A stretch of DNA of 64,000 nucleotides, taken from Pseudopyrenochaeta lycopersici (lineage: Eukaryota > Ascomycota > Dothideomycetes > Pleosporales > Pseudopyrenochaetaceae). A model generated the notes under the pieces. The model saw nothing but the letters and a program-made list of their open reading frames with translations, did no database searches and was not told where the DNA came from. The DNA is taken from contig NHZP01000026.1 in assembly GCA_003313425.1 (NCBI GenBank), positions 682,001-746,000 on the forward strand, read 5' to 3'. A program made the position numbers and the translations under genes. Below, one piece after another: positions 21,792 through 33,093 of the stretch (position 1 is the first letter of the stretch; each line of letters opens with the position of its first letter).

Positions 21792-22169
21792 CTACTTGGT
21801 AATCTCGATTTTCCACGCAGATACTCTCGCCTCCAAAATGAAATCGTTGGCCTTGCCATTCTCAGAGTTCTTCCGTTCAATATCGCAGCACATATCCCCT
21901 TCTTTCTGAATCCCCGGCCCAGTTCCTCTTGGTTCCATCGGCTGCCATCCCATTTTATCAGCAATCTCACTCGCAATTGCAGCAATCTTCTTTTGAGCTG
22001 CATCTGCCGTCAGTGTTGCTATAATTTTGTTGCGGTCAATCATTGTTGTGAAAGTTGGCCCGGCTGAGTCATTGAATTCAGTACTTGTGTGAATGAGCCA
22101 AACATATTGTGGTGCTGGTTGAATTGAAGCGAAGCTTCTTTTAAGCTTAAATTTTGACGGGGTGCTCAT
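21792..22169 (-). CDS. Hypothetical 125-residue protein
   Basis: A single frame of 125 codons (start MSTPSKFKLKRSFASIQPAP). It has balanced composition and a plausible fold of alternating strand and helix: VWLIHTSTEF, then a helix AAQKKIAAIASEIADKMGW, a Gly/Pro turn, and a final strand-like FILEARVSAWKIEITK. No signal peptide, membrane segment or known motif is visible. I do not recognise it. The clean codon structure supports a real gene. It sits between the regulator and the receptor gene on the same strand, so it may belong to the same accessory block. Confidence 0.55.
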   Translation of the reverse strand: MSTPSKFKLKRSFASIQPAPQYVWLIHTSTEFNDSAGPTFTTMIDRNKIIATLTADAAQKKIAAIASEIADKMGWQPMEPRGTGPGIQKEGDMCCDIERKNSENGKANDFILEARVSAWKIEITK

Positions 22170-22420
22170 GGCAAAGTCTGAGCACTTAGGGTCGTCTATT
22201 ACAGCCAGAAAGTGCTTCGCAGAAACTGTTCGTATAAATACTAGGGTGTTGATTGCTGCAACACAGCTGCAGAAATGATGATGGGCACGTGGATTCTAAT
22301 GTGTCACAGGTTCAAGTCATTCACAAGTATTTCATTGCGGCGTGAATCTCTGTGGCAATCAAGAATACGTATGTTATGCAAAACAATTATTCATAGATCA
22401 TTGGAGGATTTCGATCATCG

Positions 22421-24039
22421 TTACCTAAAACCTTTGCCCTTACTGCTGGTACGTTCAGGTACCTCGATAGACTTTTCCCAAGGTGTCCACACAAAATACT
22501 TCCCCTGGCGATCCCAACAGATCCTTTGTGGCCTTTGAAATGAGTAATTCGGTGGCAATGGCCATCTAATAGACGCTGGGGAGAGTAATGACGGTGGAGC
22601 TTGTCGATTATCGCCTCTGGCGGAAGAAAGAGGAGGGATGCTGCCCGTTTCAATATCGCCTTTGCCAACATTATGACTACTGCGTGGAACAATAGTCTCA
22701 AGGTATTCGGGAGCACAGGGGTTAAGTATAATATCGTGCAGCTCGTGGCGGGGGTTGAAATGCGCGTTCATCTTGACAACGCCGCCATGCTTCTCAGAAG
22801 AGTTATTGGGCCGCGGAGTGAATAAGTAGGCACTGTTACTGCAATGTTGAGATCGCCTCCAGAAGCAAGCTTTCTTCCAAAGATCAGACACTGAATGAGT
22901 TGGACCAGTAGTTGTGTTGCTATCGGTGGTGCGTTGGAGGTAAGATCCATGAGATCGAAACTTGGGCGAGCCCTCGTCCAAGAAGAAGTGACCAAAGAAG
23001 ATTCTGAGTGTCGGCAAATTTGCGCACATAGATGCGATATGAATTTCCAGGAGGGCCCATAAGCATGCGTCGCTCGCCACCCATGTGACATCGTACGTCT
23101 GGAAGAAGACGCGATAGCTTGTGTACGCTTGCACCGCACCTATAGCGACTGCCGCGTAGGCCATAACCAAAATCCCGTTAAGAGCACATTTTTGGCGGGA
23201 GTTTAATGGAAGGTTCCAGCAAAGGAGCGTTGGAAGCAATGCAGTGACCAGGTTCTGGACCGTAGAAATGATGCCATGTGCAACTACTCCCGCTCCTTCA
23301 TTCAGACACTTGTAATGGTAGCCTTTTGCCAGTTGCATATTTAATTGATTCCAAAATGCAGATACGGGACTGCACATAAAGATTGAAATGGTGACAAAAG
23401 CGATCGTGGATGCCACAACCGATGCAATCGTTATCCAGAATAGCCACAGAAAGCCCACTGGAACCACTCGCGCTGATAATCGTTGATAGAAAAGAAGGAT
23501 TGATATTTTTATCAAGCCGGATGACAGCGCGGCGAGCGAGTATATGGTCATGACATATTGACGTTGGACAGGAAAGTATCTTGGCTCGACATCCCATATG
23601 TGGCGGTTGAATCCATATATTTCCGTGACTGCATGGCATTAACTGTGTTCAGAACAAATGACACTTCGCACAGTGCTTACCCAGCGGAAATATAATGGTC
23701 AGAGCTAGGATAGGAAACTGATACTGTTAGTGTCGTCTCTTTTTAAAGCAAGGACCGTTTGTATTACAAGTGAGGCAAGCATCAACCAATCTACGATGAT
23801 GAGGATAATCGTAAGTATGAATCCCGCATGTGATGCGCATTTGGACACTCACCATCCCATCCAGCGGGTTTTTGTATGCCTATTCGAGCCCAAAAGCGTG
23901 CAGCGAACAGCATAACACTGATAGACCCAATTATACAAGAAAATATGAGTACATATCTGGGCCGGGTGACTGGGTTGATATAGTTTGGCTTTGGCCACTT
24001 CTGCCATTGCTCGATTGGAGGATGAATGCCACCAGGCAT
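22421..24039 (-). CDS. Rhodopsin-type 7-TM integral membrane protein (PTH11-like)
   Basis: Exons 23853-24039, 23768-23790, 23681-23717 and 22421-23628 encode 484 residues. Introns are 62, 50 and 52 nt; two exons are only 23 and 37 nt. Joining them restores the family pattern of TM1 (YVLIFSCIIGSISVMLFAAR), GWDDWLMLASLFPILALTII and GFNRHIWDVEPRYFP. These are followed by the YSLAALSSGLIKISILLFYQRL helix and four more membrane helices, for seven in all. The ~200-residue C-terminal tail is polar and Ser/Pro-rich. This is the fungal rhodopsin-domain family (PF20684, once DUF3112-like/PTH11-like), proposed G-protein-coupled or surface-sensing receptors in the plasma membrane. The ligand is unknown. 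The N-terminal CFEM domain of some PTH11 proteins is absent. Confidence 0.88.
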
Positions 24040-26424
24040 GACAGTTTTAGGCCGCTTGATATACTGCGATGTTCGGTGGAGTATCAATTAATGAGAGCCT
24101 GGAATTTGTAACAGCGGGAAGACTGGACAATAATAGGAGTGATTCTGCAAAATTAAAAGCGGTGGCATCAACGTCACTAAATCAGTGGTAGACCTGAGCA
24201 GTGGAAAGACATGTAATGCTCGCCTCATGGATGCATCTCTAGTCAACGCTACGGCTAAAAAGTTGCATGCTCGGGGCAATCGCCACGTCCTAGGAGCAGC
24301 TGTGACCCGTATTTGACATAATGACCGCAGTCAGTCGACATTCAGTATGAAAAAGCCATCTTTACATCGCAATAAAACATGGTTCACGATAGAATACCCT
24401 TTCCTCAGGTCCTTACATTTGGCAAAGAGTTGAATGAGAAGGAGTTTGAAGACCCTGCAACAAGTCGCTGGCTCTGCACAGTCTCCAAGAATCACTTATA
24501 GTTTTGTTCCGTACTCGCAGTAGCCCCCATCCAGCTTGAATGGAGCTTTAGCGCACTGACGCGCTGTAGTTCAGCAAATGCCACCACTTTGAAACCCAGT
24601 TACCATCATCGGTAGCGGGCTGGGATTTGGTCCCGTATCAAGTGATGTTGTACCTTGCAGAAACGATGAATGCCTCGCTTGAATGTCTGTAACATCAATT
24701 GGGTCTTGAGAGACGCCCAAGTACGAGATTCTAGCACGCAATTAGTCATTACAGTCTGTGCCGCATGCTGACATCTGTTACTTTATGAAGCTGAAAAGAG
24801 GTCAGTAACTTGGTTGGACTATGTATCCCGTAGCGGGAACTTGAAGAAGATTTTTTGATACACTGTTCGCTAACTTTCTCATAATTTTCCAATTTTACAT
24901 AAGTAACTAAGTGTTGAATTCAAAAACGTGGGTGACAAGATGGATGGTGAAATCTAGCGACGAAACAATAGCCGCAGAAAGGCGGCGGAATGTGTTGCAG
25001 AGCGTCTTTGATTGGCATCCATAATCATGGGCGTGATAAGGTACATCAACTAGTTGTCGTCACACTCAGCTCCATTGCGCGCGATTCGATGCAGCAATTC
25101 CAGGCACCAAGTGCCCAGCATGGGCCATTGCACTGAGTTAAAGTTTTACTACAAGCGGGGAAGTTCAGACCCGTAGCATATCGCAATTACAGCAGCAATA
25201 TCAGCTTCGAATTTTATCGGTACGATGAAAAGTGCGTTCAAAAATTGATGAGTGACATACCTTGCATTTATCGTAGTCTTGACTGTCGTTCATGCCGAAT
25301 TCGAAGCAAGGCGGCCTCGAAAGGGACTGTGAGCGGCTCATGGGAAACAAACTTCAGAAACATAGTGTTTGAGCTCTGGCCTCGCCTAGCTGGATAATAA
25401 CATACGATATATACATGATCATCAGACTGTGACAGCACGGTCGGTATCAACCCTTGGAGCGTGCTGAACTGTAAATTCTAGTAGCGAGAGGCTTTTTTAA
25501 CGTTGGGCAGGAAGGCGCCGGTAGAACCAAGCGAATGTCGCTCTGAACAGCGTATCAGCATCGAAGTTTGTAGAACAAGGCGTGCCATTGAAGCTCAGCC
25601 AGCGGGGTTTCGGGCGCCACCTAAGGACAACGGCTGCATGCGATTGCACCCAGCGAAACCTTCATTCGTTGCCAAGTACGATTGCTGCTGTAATGTTTGC
25701 GACAGTGTGCTCCGACTATGAAAAATGCAAGCGGACTGTGAACGACAATCAGTGCTTCCAAGAACGCGAAGACGCCATGCTATGTTCCGCACCTGAAGTT
25801 TATGGTCCCTGAGCAGATTCAGGATACTCCAAAGAGATTTGGAGGCAAGTCGATATTGACAGAGAGGCCCTTAGTTCAAATGCGAGCCTTCCGAGTAACA
25901 AATAATTGTCAATTGGTGGCTAGCCATCGTCAGACCTTGACCTTGGAGACCAAGGTTTTCTTGCGGAGCAAGCCACAAGCGCCCTGCATCTCACGACGGT
26001 GGATCCCATCTAGAAAAGACGATCGGCGTAACAGCTGAATCGTTCCACGCGTGCAGTACGTAGATGCATTACCCCCTGCATTGATTAGAACTTCTTACCA
26101 CCTTCGGGCTTTGGATCGTATCTATAATTGTGCAAACTCAAAAAGCACACATCGAAGCACGCGCCACGATCACTAAAGTCTCACGCTATAGAAACTCCCT
26201 TGTACGAAACCCTTTCATCACCAGCAGCCTGCACTTGGTTGGTGTGGGTTTGCGTCTCTTTTTGAGTCCATTAGTCTATCTTTACACAAACTAAGTGTTA
26301 AAATCGAGAGGAGACCTCCAATTGCACCATAAAATTGTAGTTCCTGCTTTGCGTAGGCTTTCTGAATCACTTCAGAAGCTTCTTTGTAAATTGCAGCCCT
26401 CCTCTAGCTGTATCTGCTAGATGT
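24040..26424. other. 2.4-kb gene-free region
   Basis: No frame above about 80 codons with family content on either strand, and no splice-joinable series. The 18-base word at 25144-25161 recurs at 47316. The region could be decayed mobile DNA or simple intergenic sequence; I cannot tell which. Confidence 0.5.
25144..25161 (+). repeat. Copy 1 of a dispersed 18-base word
   Basis: TTTTACTACAAGCGGGGA, identical to 47316-47333 on the same strand. Both copies lie in intergenic DNA a short distance after an ATTGC. Confidence 0.5.
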
Positions 26425-28123
26425 TCATTCGTTCGAGTCGAATGGCCAGATCTCCCTGAGATCATCTTCGTTTCTGATTGGCTCATCATCATCAGGATTC
26501 TCATTCCCCAGAATCTCCTTCAGAATCCCTCTAAAAGTTTCCTGATGCGCCAACTCAGTCGCTTTCCATTCCTCTAGAGGAACCCAACCATCCGACGCAG
26601 TATTTAGCAGACTTGCTAAACCATGTCTTAATTGGTGTGCTGCTTCAAAAAGCCTATAATCTTTTTGATGGACGGAATACTCCTCGGGGTGGGGCAAAGG
26701 AAATGGACACGGTTCTGCGAAACCCAGGTCTCTCCAATGTCGCGAAGTTTGAATCAGCTCCTCGCGAAAAGCAGCGGCGCCAATCTCCCATGTTCGGGAG
26801 GAATAACGAAAAAGCCGAAAGAAATCTTCATTCATTGACCTACATTCTGACAGCTTAGGAGTGAGAAATCGACTGCAAACTTCAAATGCTTTCTCACATG
26901 CCTCGCTTTTGGGCTCCATTTGATCTTCCCTTGAAGGATCAGGAATAGCTTGTGCAAAGTCTGGTACTTCATCTGCGTACCAAAACGCTGGCTCAATGCT
27001 GCATGATTGCCAGTCGATAATAGCTGATACAATAGTAGGATCCTGTTCTGAGACAAAAATGTTTCTTTTATGTAGATCAGGATGAAACATGACAGGGCTG
27101 GCTGCGCTCTGGATCGAAGGGCTTTCGGCCATTTTGCGTATCACCGCGCGACTGTATTCGAGTAACTTGAAGTGTGTATCAGTGAATCCATGATAACGTG
27201 GTCGTTTGGAGACAACTTCGGCTGGCGGAATCCTAGACATTCCAGTATCAATGAGACCGTCACAGTACGCGGTGAGCTCATGCCCTAAAGTACTTGCTAA
27301 GTGTTCTGCTGGGCCGAGGGTACGCGGTGCAACTTACAAGGTCCCTGATTTGGAGCCATTTTATTATAGTATCTAGGCTGTCCAACGTTACAGTCCCAAT
27401 ACATTGCTCCACAGTGAGGACCAATGCAGAATTCATGGCTCAAGGGTAGCTTTGAGGCGGTAATATATGGCGTGTTAGAAAAATACAAGCTTCCGTAGGC
27501 CGGGAAATCGAGATCAATGGCTTCCTTCAGCTTGCGGTAGATTGACTCTATACACCTAATTTGGTCTTTGACGTCCATAGTTGCCCAAATTTGTTGTAAT
27601 GAAACACCGGGAGCATGCTCCATGATGATGTATTCGCTCCCAATGGCATTTGAATCGTCGTCGCTCCAGTCCAGAATTTTTGGAATAGGAAGACTGGTTT
27701 TGGTTTGTACTAGAACAATGCAAAGTGGTTATTCATTTTGTAACTTTTGTCCGATCATCTTATCGTGCAGAACGTACGATATTTAATGGTCGCAACCTCG
27801 GAATTGGTCCTCAACTTTGATGGTCCTGCCAGCGCAAACGGCAATCTCGCAACAATCCGTTCAGCATTGTCGGTGTGGAATATGAAGACTCTGTTGAAGC
27901 CGCCTTCTATTTTGTCATATGAGGCGATAGATCTGGCACCAGGACATAATGCAATAACTCTACGACACAGAGCGTCGAAATCAAACCGAATAAGGCGCGA
28001 CCTTCGCTCTAGCGCGTCGCAACGGAGCCATCGTCCACTCGTATAATTATAAGGATCAAGGTCTGTATGTGCGTCAGTCCTAGATCTTATGACGATTGAA
28101 CAGTGATTGCGAAAGGTGCCCAC
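26425..28123 (-). CDS. APH-type phosphotransferase family protein, AIM9-like
   Basis: Exons 27778-28123, 27338-27709 and 26425-27284 give 525 residues. Intron 1 is 68 nt (GTACGT...TTCTAG). Intron 2 starts GTAAGT at 27337; I chose the 53-nt acceptor, which rebuilds the family's Gly-Pro-Trp, but in-frame acceptors 12 and 24 nt earlier exist. The N-lobe has DPYNYTSGRWL, EGGFNRVFIFHTDN and RIVARLPFALAGP. The catalytic Brenner motif is MFHPDLHKRNIFV (H-x-D...N), and the metal-binding segment is IIDWQS. This matches the fungal 'altered inheritance of mitochondria 9' group of aminoglycoside-phosphotransferase-like kinases. The substrate is unknown. The true N-terminus is uncertain and could hold a mitochondrial presequence. 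It is not evidence of drug resistance. Confidence 0.85.
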
Positions 28124-29435
28124 TTTCTCTGGGCCTTTCCGCCGTCTGCCCTGAAGAAAAGAATGTCACATATTGTAGAAAGGGTCGGTGAAATCCTGGG
28201 TGAATAATCGCAAAAGCCGAGGTGTTTGGGTGGTGGAGAATTCTTGAAATTCGCAATTGAGATATGTGCAGTGGGTGAAGATGCGCCAAAAGGTGAGGCA
28301 TCTTGTTTGGGATGATATAACGCATGGAACCTCCTGCCCAGGAGCCCGTGATAATAATAAATAAGCCAAAGATCGAAAATAATGATTGGGGTTCCTGGGA
28401 TGGTTGCTTGAAGTGAAACAGACCCGTTCGGCGCCTGAAGCAAGGTGCTTTCGGCGCTAACCCAAAATATCTCTTAAATTGCTATTGGAGCGCCAAGTTG
28501 GTCCGCATTCTCAGTAACTTGACTCCTCCTAGATGTAGAATTTTATATATTGCGTTTCCCCATAGGATTGAAATGAATATACTTCATGGTGAGTGCATAT
28601 ACCGAGCACAACCGATTTGTAGTTGCGCGCTCTGTCGGGAGGGCTTGGACAGTTGCGAGATGCTCACTTTGATATTACAAATTTGGGTGGGAACATTCGT
28701 TGTCCTCGAAAATTTGAAATAGCAGCTCCTCCATTTCATGAACATGCAAGCGAATGTTTCCGTTTTGGTACTGATACCATATTTTGTTCAAGAGCGTGAT
28801 GCGGGTGAGGCGACTAGAAAACGACATGTTATAATGCGACTTATACATGTGCATGCCAGGGACACTGTCTCAATTTTGTACGGTTGCAAACTCACCTGCT
28901 GTTAAATATGGAGAATCTCCGAAAATACCACCTCTGCACACACAAAGGGTGATTTGAGCTTCGACCGACCGACCGACCGACTGGCTGAGAATGTCGCTCA
29001 AACAACTGGCCTGCTGATGAAGAACATGTGGGAAATCTTCCGCCGACATTTCAAGTCACGTGAGAATACGACAGTGATGCATAGAAAAGGTAGTGTGAGC
29101 AAGGACTTCATCAGTATCTACCCAAAATTCGATGGCCACCTAAACAAAGTGACATGATGAAGCGGCTGTGTAGATACAGATTCGCGAAGGTATTCTATGC
29201 AGATGAAACAAAATGTCAACAACTAGCGAGATATCGCAGCCGATAAGCCTGAAATACTTGCAGTCATTGAAACCAAGAAAGAGGTGCAGACCACGAGCAT
29301 ATAGTAGATCTATGACTTGAAGATCCAATGTCCAAACATGTATGGCAAAAGTGGACCACATTAAGTGTTTGAAGCTGCAGTCGAGAAGCGGCTAGTTGTT
29401 TGGACATAAGCTTTGTAGTATGTTTATGAAACTAG
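28124..29435. other. Gene-free region with a CGAC microsatellite
   Basis: 1.3 kb upstream of the APH gene. A 118-codon minus-strand frame (28087-28443) overlaps the APH start in another frame and shows no family content. The only clear structure is the tetranucleotide repeat at 28962-28981. Confidence 0.5.
28962..28981 (+). repeat. (CGAC)5 microsatellite
   Basis: Five perfect CGAC units in a row, in intergenic DNA between the APH gene and an F-box gene. Confidence 0.9.
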
Positions 29436-31315
29436 CTAGAGCTCGTGCAATCGTGTAGGAAGCCCACCAAACCAGTCGCTTTCTGGGTCAAAGTTCAAAA
29501 TATCTGCAAACGGCTCCGCGTACCCCAATTGGGCTCTGGTGACGGGTACACCAACAACCCGGCTGCGGCCTATGATGTCGGTTTGGAAACCTTTAATATA
29601 GCAATGTTGTGGTCTAAATAGCATGTGATTATCAGTACTCTTCTCCAATAAAGAGCAGATAACCAAAGCACGAAGTTTAGGACACCAGCCGTGCGAATGA
29701 AGATAGCTAAAAAATCCATTAGCAAAACGTTGTAACTTGAACGATTGCGATTCAACTTCGAGGTTATTCATTCGAGAGTTGTCATGGTCTCTTTCAGGAA
29801 GATAGATCCAGTTAGGCTGCCGTAGGTGGACAATGCGAAGCTTGGGGAGGAAACTTAAAGACTCCTGCCGATCATTAGAACAATTCGAAATGAAGGAGCG
29901 GGCTCTGTTCTTGACTGACCATAAAACTTTCCATTCGTGGCATTCTTTCTCCCCAGAGATCTGGAAAGAGGTCCCGTTCAGGTATATGATAACCGAGTGC
30001 TCGCAGGTCTGGACAAGCAGCGCATACCATGCGAAACTGTGTAAAAGACAGTGGTGACGGCTCGTGGCCATCATAGGAATCATATTGCTGATGTAATCCC
30101 AGCCGGCAGGCATTTGGCAAACGATTCACGTTGTTTGCAACATGTTCCATCAATGTCCCTTCGGTCTCCCAAGACAAGTGAACGCTTGTCAATATATCAG
30201 ACGCTAGAAGACGGTAAAAGAACTCACGGGCCAAGACCATATCATAAGTGGGATCAGCCTCTGAGTACAGCACGGCGAGATGCTCTAGTGAAAAGTTTTG
30301 CTGCTCGATTTTCAGCGCGAGGTCTGCGAAGAAATGTCCCGCTTGAGAGCAACGGAACAATGTTAATCGCTTTAAACTCTCAAAGCGTACACACTTCGAT
30401 AATGGATCCAAAATGTTTTTCAAGTTAAACCCCTTTAAACGAAGGTCTTTAAGCTTTGGTAAGAGTACATCTGAGGCCTGCTCTGCGTCCGCTAAAGCGG
30501 GCTTGAAGATGTCCGAGCCTGGTTCAGGAAAGAAGTTTAGGGCATAAAACCCTAACGAGAGTGACTCCAAGGTCTTACCCATAGTCATTGCCATTGGGAT
30601 AACGTCCCTAAGCGCCTGTGGGCTCAGACTTGGGAGATCCAGTGACCGAATGGCGCAGAAACGGCTATTATCCACAGCTGAGAAGATAAAATCTCTGTCA
30701 AGTGGGCCCTGTATGTGCTCCAGATTTGATTGATCTCTGAGAAGCATTGAAAATATCTGCTTGTTGAGCTTTCGGGAGGACAAAAATCTATGGGGGTCAG
30801 TTCACAATAAGAGATGGGACAGATCTTAGACAGACCTAAAAGCACGCAATTTATCTCTGGGGAAAATTGGTATGATGCGTGCTAGTGTGCTATCTTTTGT
30901 GTCTGTCGGCGTTGGAGGCCCATCGCAGATTTCAAGTTCAAGTGGACTAGTGATGATTGAATTCGGCTCTGCCAGGGGTGGCTCATCCTCAATGACCAAT
31001 GTCCTTGTGCTGCCAAGGTGCAGACTAATCCCAGCAGCAATAGAGCGAAAGAATCTTTCATGATATTTTTCATGCCATATTTGTATAGAAACTTTATGGT
31101 ACAGACATGGCGTGGCGAGGTCGCGGAGGACTTTGGAGGTCAAGCAGAGCGACTGGAAATCTGAAGGCATCCTGATCTACATAGCAACGTTAGATTTCCA
31201 TTATTTCGATCTAGTAAGGGGTGGCGGTGCTCACATAGTCCAACACCGAGAGCCACACATCATTGCTGAGCTCCACCTTCGACACCTTGCGTGACTCGTG
31301 GTAGGGGATATTCAT
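29436..31315 (-). CDS. F-box protein with leucine-rich body
   Basis: Exons 31235-31315, 30836-31176, 29920-30787 and 29436-29864 encode 572 residues. Introns are 58 (GTGAGC), 48 (GTCTGT) and 55 nt (GTCAGT), with TCTAAC, CTGAC and CTAAT branch sites; frame continuity forces the two odd donors. The joined N-terminus gives an F-box: VELSNDVWLSVLDYIRMPSD, then FQSLCLTSKVLRDLATPCLYH. After this come irregular leucine-rich units (LRSLDLPSLSPQALRDV-like, LKDLRLKGFNLKNILDPL, LKRLTLFRC) down to SFLPKLRIVHLRQPNW. The likely role is an SCF substrate receptor. Starting at the internal Met at 31170 would drop half the F-box. This is the third F-box-type gene in the window and is not obviously a copy of the others. 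Confidence 0.82.
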
Positions 31316-31694
31316 GATGACGGAGGATACTCATTCAACTAGTCTCCCATTCGAGCATAGAAAGCGTGGAGATGCAACGGGTTTTGAACGACAGGGGTGG
31401 AACCAATCTCCTCGCTGAACGGGGAAATAATCGGGAAGAGTGTAACGTCGGCAAAGTGACACGCGAATCACGCTCGACAAACCTTACTCAGCATGGCGCG
31501 CTATCACGTGGAAGCGCCATCAATACTATCCCCAAATCACATCTGTAAAGCTTTCACAGCAGAAGAAATGTTCGAGAGTACACAATTGGAAAAAGGCATT
31601 TGATTCCCATACTTTAAAGTTCATCCATTTCTTGTCCTACCTGGTTGAAATAGCCACAGTGAGGTAGATAAAACAATTAGCCTCGTCAGTCTAC
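31316..31694. other. Intergenic spacer
   Basis: 379 bases between two minus-strand genes, holding the F-box gene's promoter. No other feature seen. Confidence 0.4.
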
Positions 31695-33093
31695 CTAGTT
31701 GTTGACGCTGACCTTCATCCCGAACTCATTTAATGCCTCGACGTATTGGTCACCTAAAGTGGCTGGCGTCAAAATCCCACCTCCCAACTTCCCCGCCTCT
31801 GTATCTTCCAGTCGACCTCGCAGAATAACACTAGCAGCTGCGCTCAGAGTGACAGCTGTTGCTGCGTACCCACCATGACCCACATCTAACTTCGCTGTGA
31901 CCTTGCCCTTCCCATCTTCTGCAATCCCAACGCCTCGGTACGACATGAAGTCATCCTTCATGCTCTCCCTCGCGGGTCCTTGGCCTGGACTGGGGATTAC
32001 AAACTTCTTGACAAGTGGTGCGATAAGCCAGCGCGTAGGCGGAATGGCGAGGAAGAGACCCGCAATGCCGAGTGCGAGCTTGAAAGCAAAGCCAGTTAGG
32101 ATGTTTCGCGTGCGCATATACTCATTGAAGCGAAATCTGGGGCCATAGGGGCTGCTCGAGGCTTGGTAAAGACCCCAAGAGCGATGCGCGATACACTCGT
32201 CGACACCTGCCATGAGGCCCGTGGTTTGCACACCGCCAAGTTCGGGAACAGATAGAAGACCGAAGAGACGGTATAAGAAACTTCCTGTTGGTGGGCCCAC
32301 GACGTTATCTGCCTTCACAGGAGACAGAGAGTATGGGTGCATTGATTTTGCCAGGTGACTGAGTGAGTAGTTGTTCATTAGCTCTATCATGGTAAGTGCC
32401 GTCCCCCCACTGATACCCGACTTGAAATTGTACAGCGTCATTATAGCCCGTTCGCACGCTGCATTGTAGCGTTTGCGGACTTCTCTCGCCAAGACATAAG
32501 CCATTATGTCGGCGGGGACCGAATCGAGACCGCATTCTGGGATGATGATGCTGTGATTCTTCTTGGCAAGAGCATCATATTTAGCTATCATGTCGTAGAT
32601 CCAAGGCACTTCGCCAGTGCAATCCAGATAGTGAGTGCCATTGCTGGCGCAAGCGGCAAGGACAGGTTCACCATAGAACATGAATGGTCCCACCGTGGTG
32701 ATGACGAGCTTCGCCTTTCTTACGAGACTGTTTAGTTGGTCTTTCTCTAGTTCGCATGTTTCGACATCTGGTTTATGTTAGTCTATCCCTGAGGTGCATC
32801 TGTTATCTGTTCAAAGCATCGAGTGTACCTGGCTGTTTGCGATCTGGGTTCAGCTTCGTCAACTCATCAACAACACCCTGTAGCTTCTTCGCGTTCCGTC
32901 CAGCAATCGCCCACTTCAAATCCTCTGGTAGATGCGTGCTGACCCACTCCGCTACCAACTTTCCAGTATATCCTGTCGCACCAAGAAGGATGAGCTCATA
33001 CTGGCGCGTTTCCTGAACCATTCTGTCGACTGTCTTCGATTGAAAGGAGTATTGAGCTGCTAGATGAGGTTTTAAGAAGAGATGGGAAGCCAT
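31695..33093 (-). CDS. Saccharopine dehydrogenase-like oxidoreductase (trans-acting enoyl reductase type)
   Basis: Exons 32829-33093 and 31695-32767 give 445 residues, joined over a 61-nt intron (GTACAC, GACTAAC branch). The Rossmann motif is LILLGATGYTGKLVAEW, followed by WAIAGRNAKKL. VRKAKLVITTVGPFMFYGEP and THYLDCTGEVPW are characteristic of the SCCPDH-like family. Later, IIPECGLDSVPADI and a hydrophobic segment (TGFAFKLALGIAGLFLAIPP) suggest membrane or lipid-droplet association, as for animal SCCPDH. The Met at 33021, in better context and only a few residues before the nucleotide-binding strand, may be the real start (421 residues). The family is predicted to be NAD(P)-dependent with unknown substrate; it does not make lysine. 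Confidence 0.9.
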
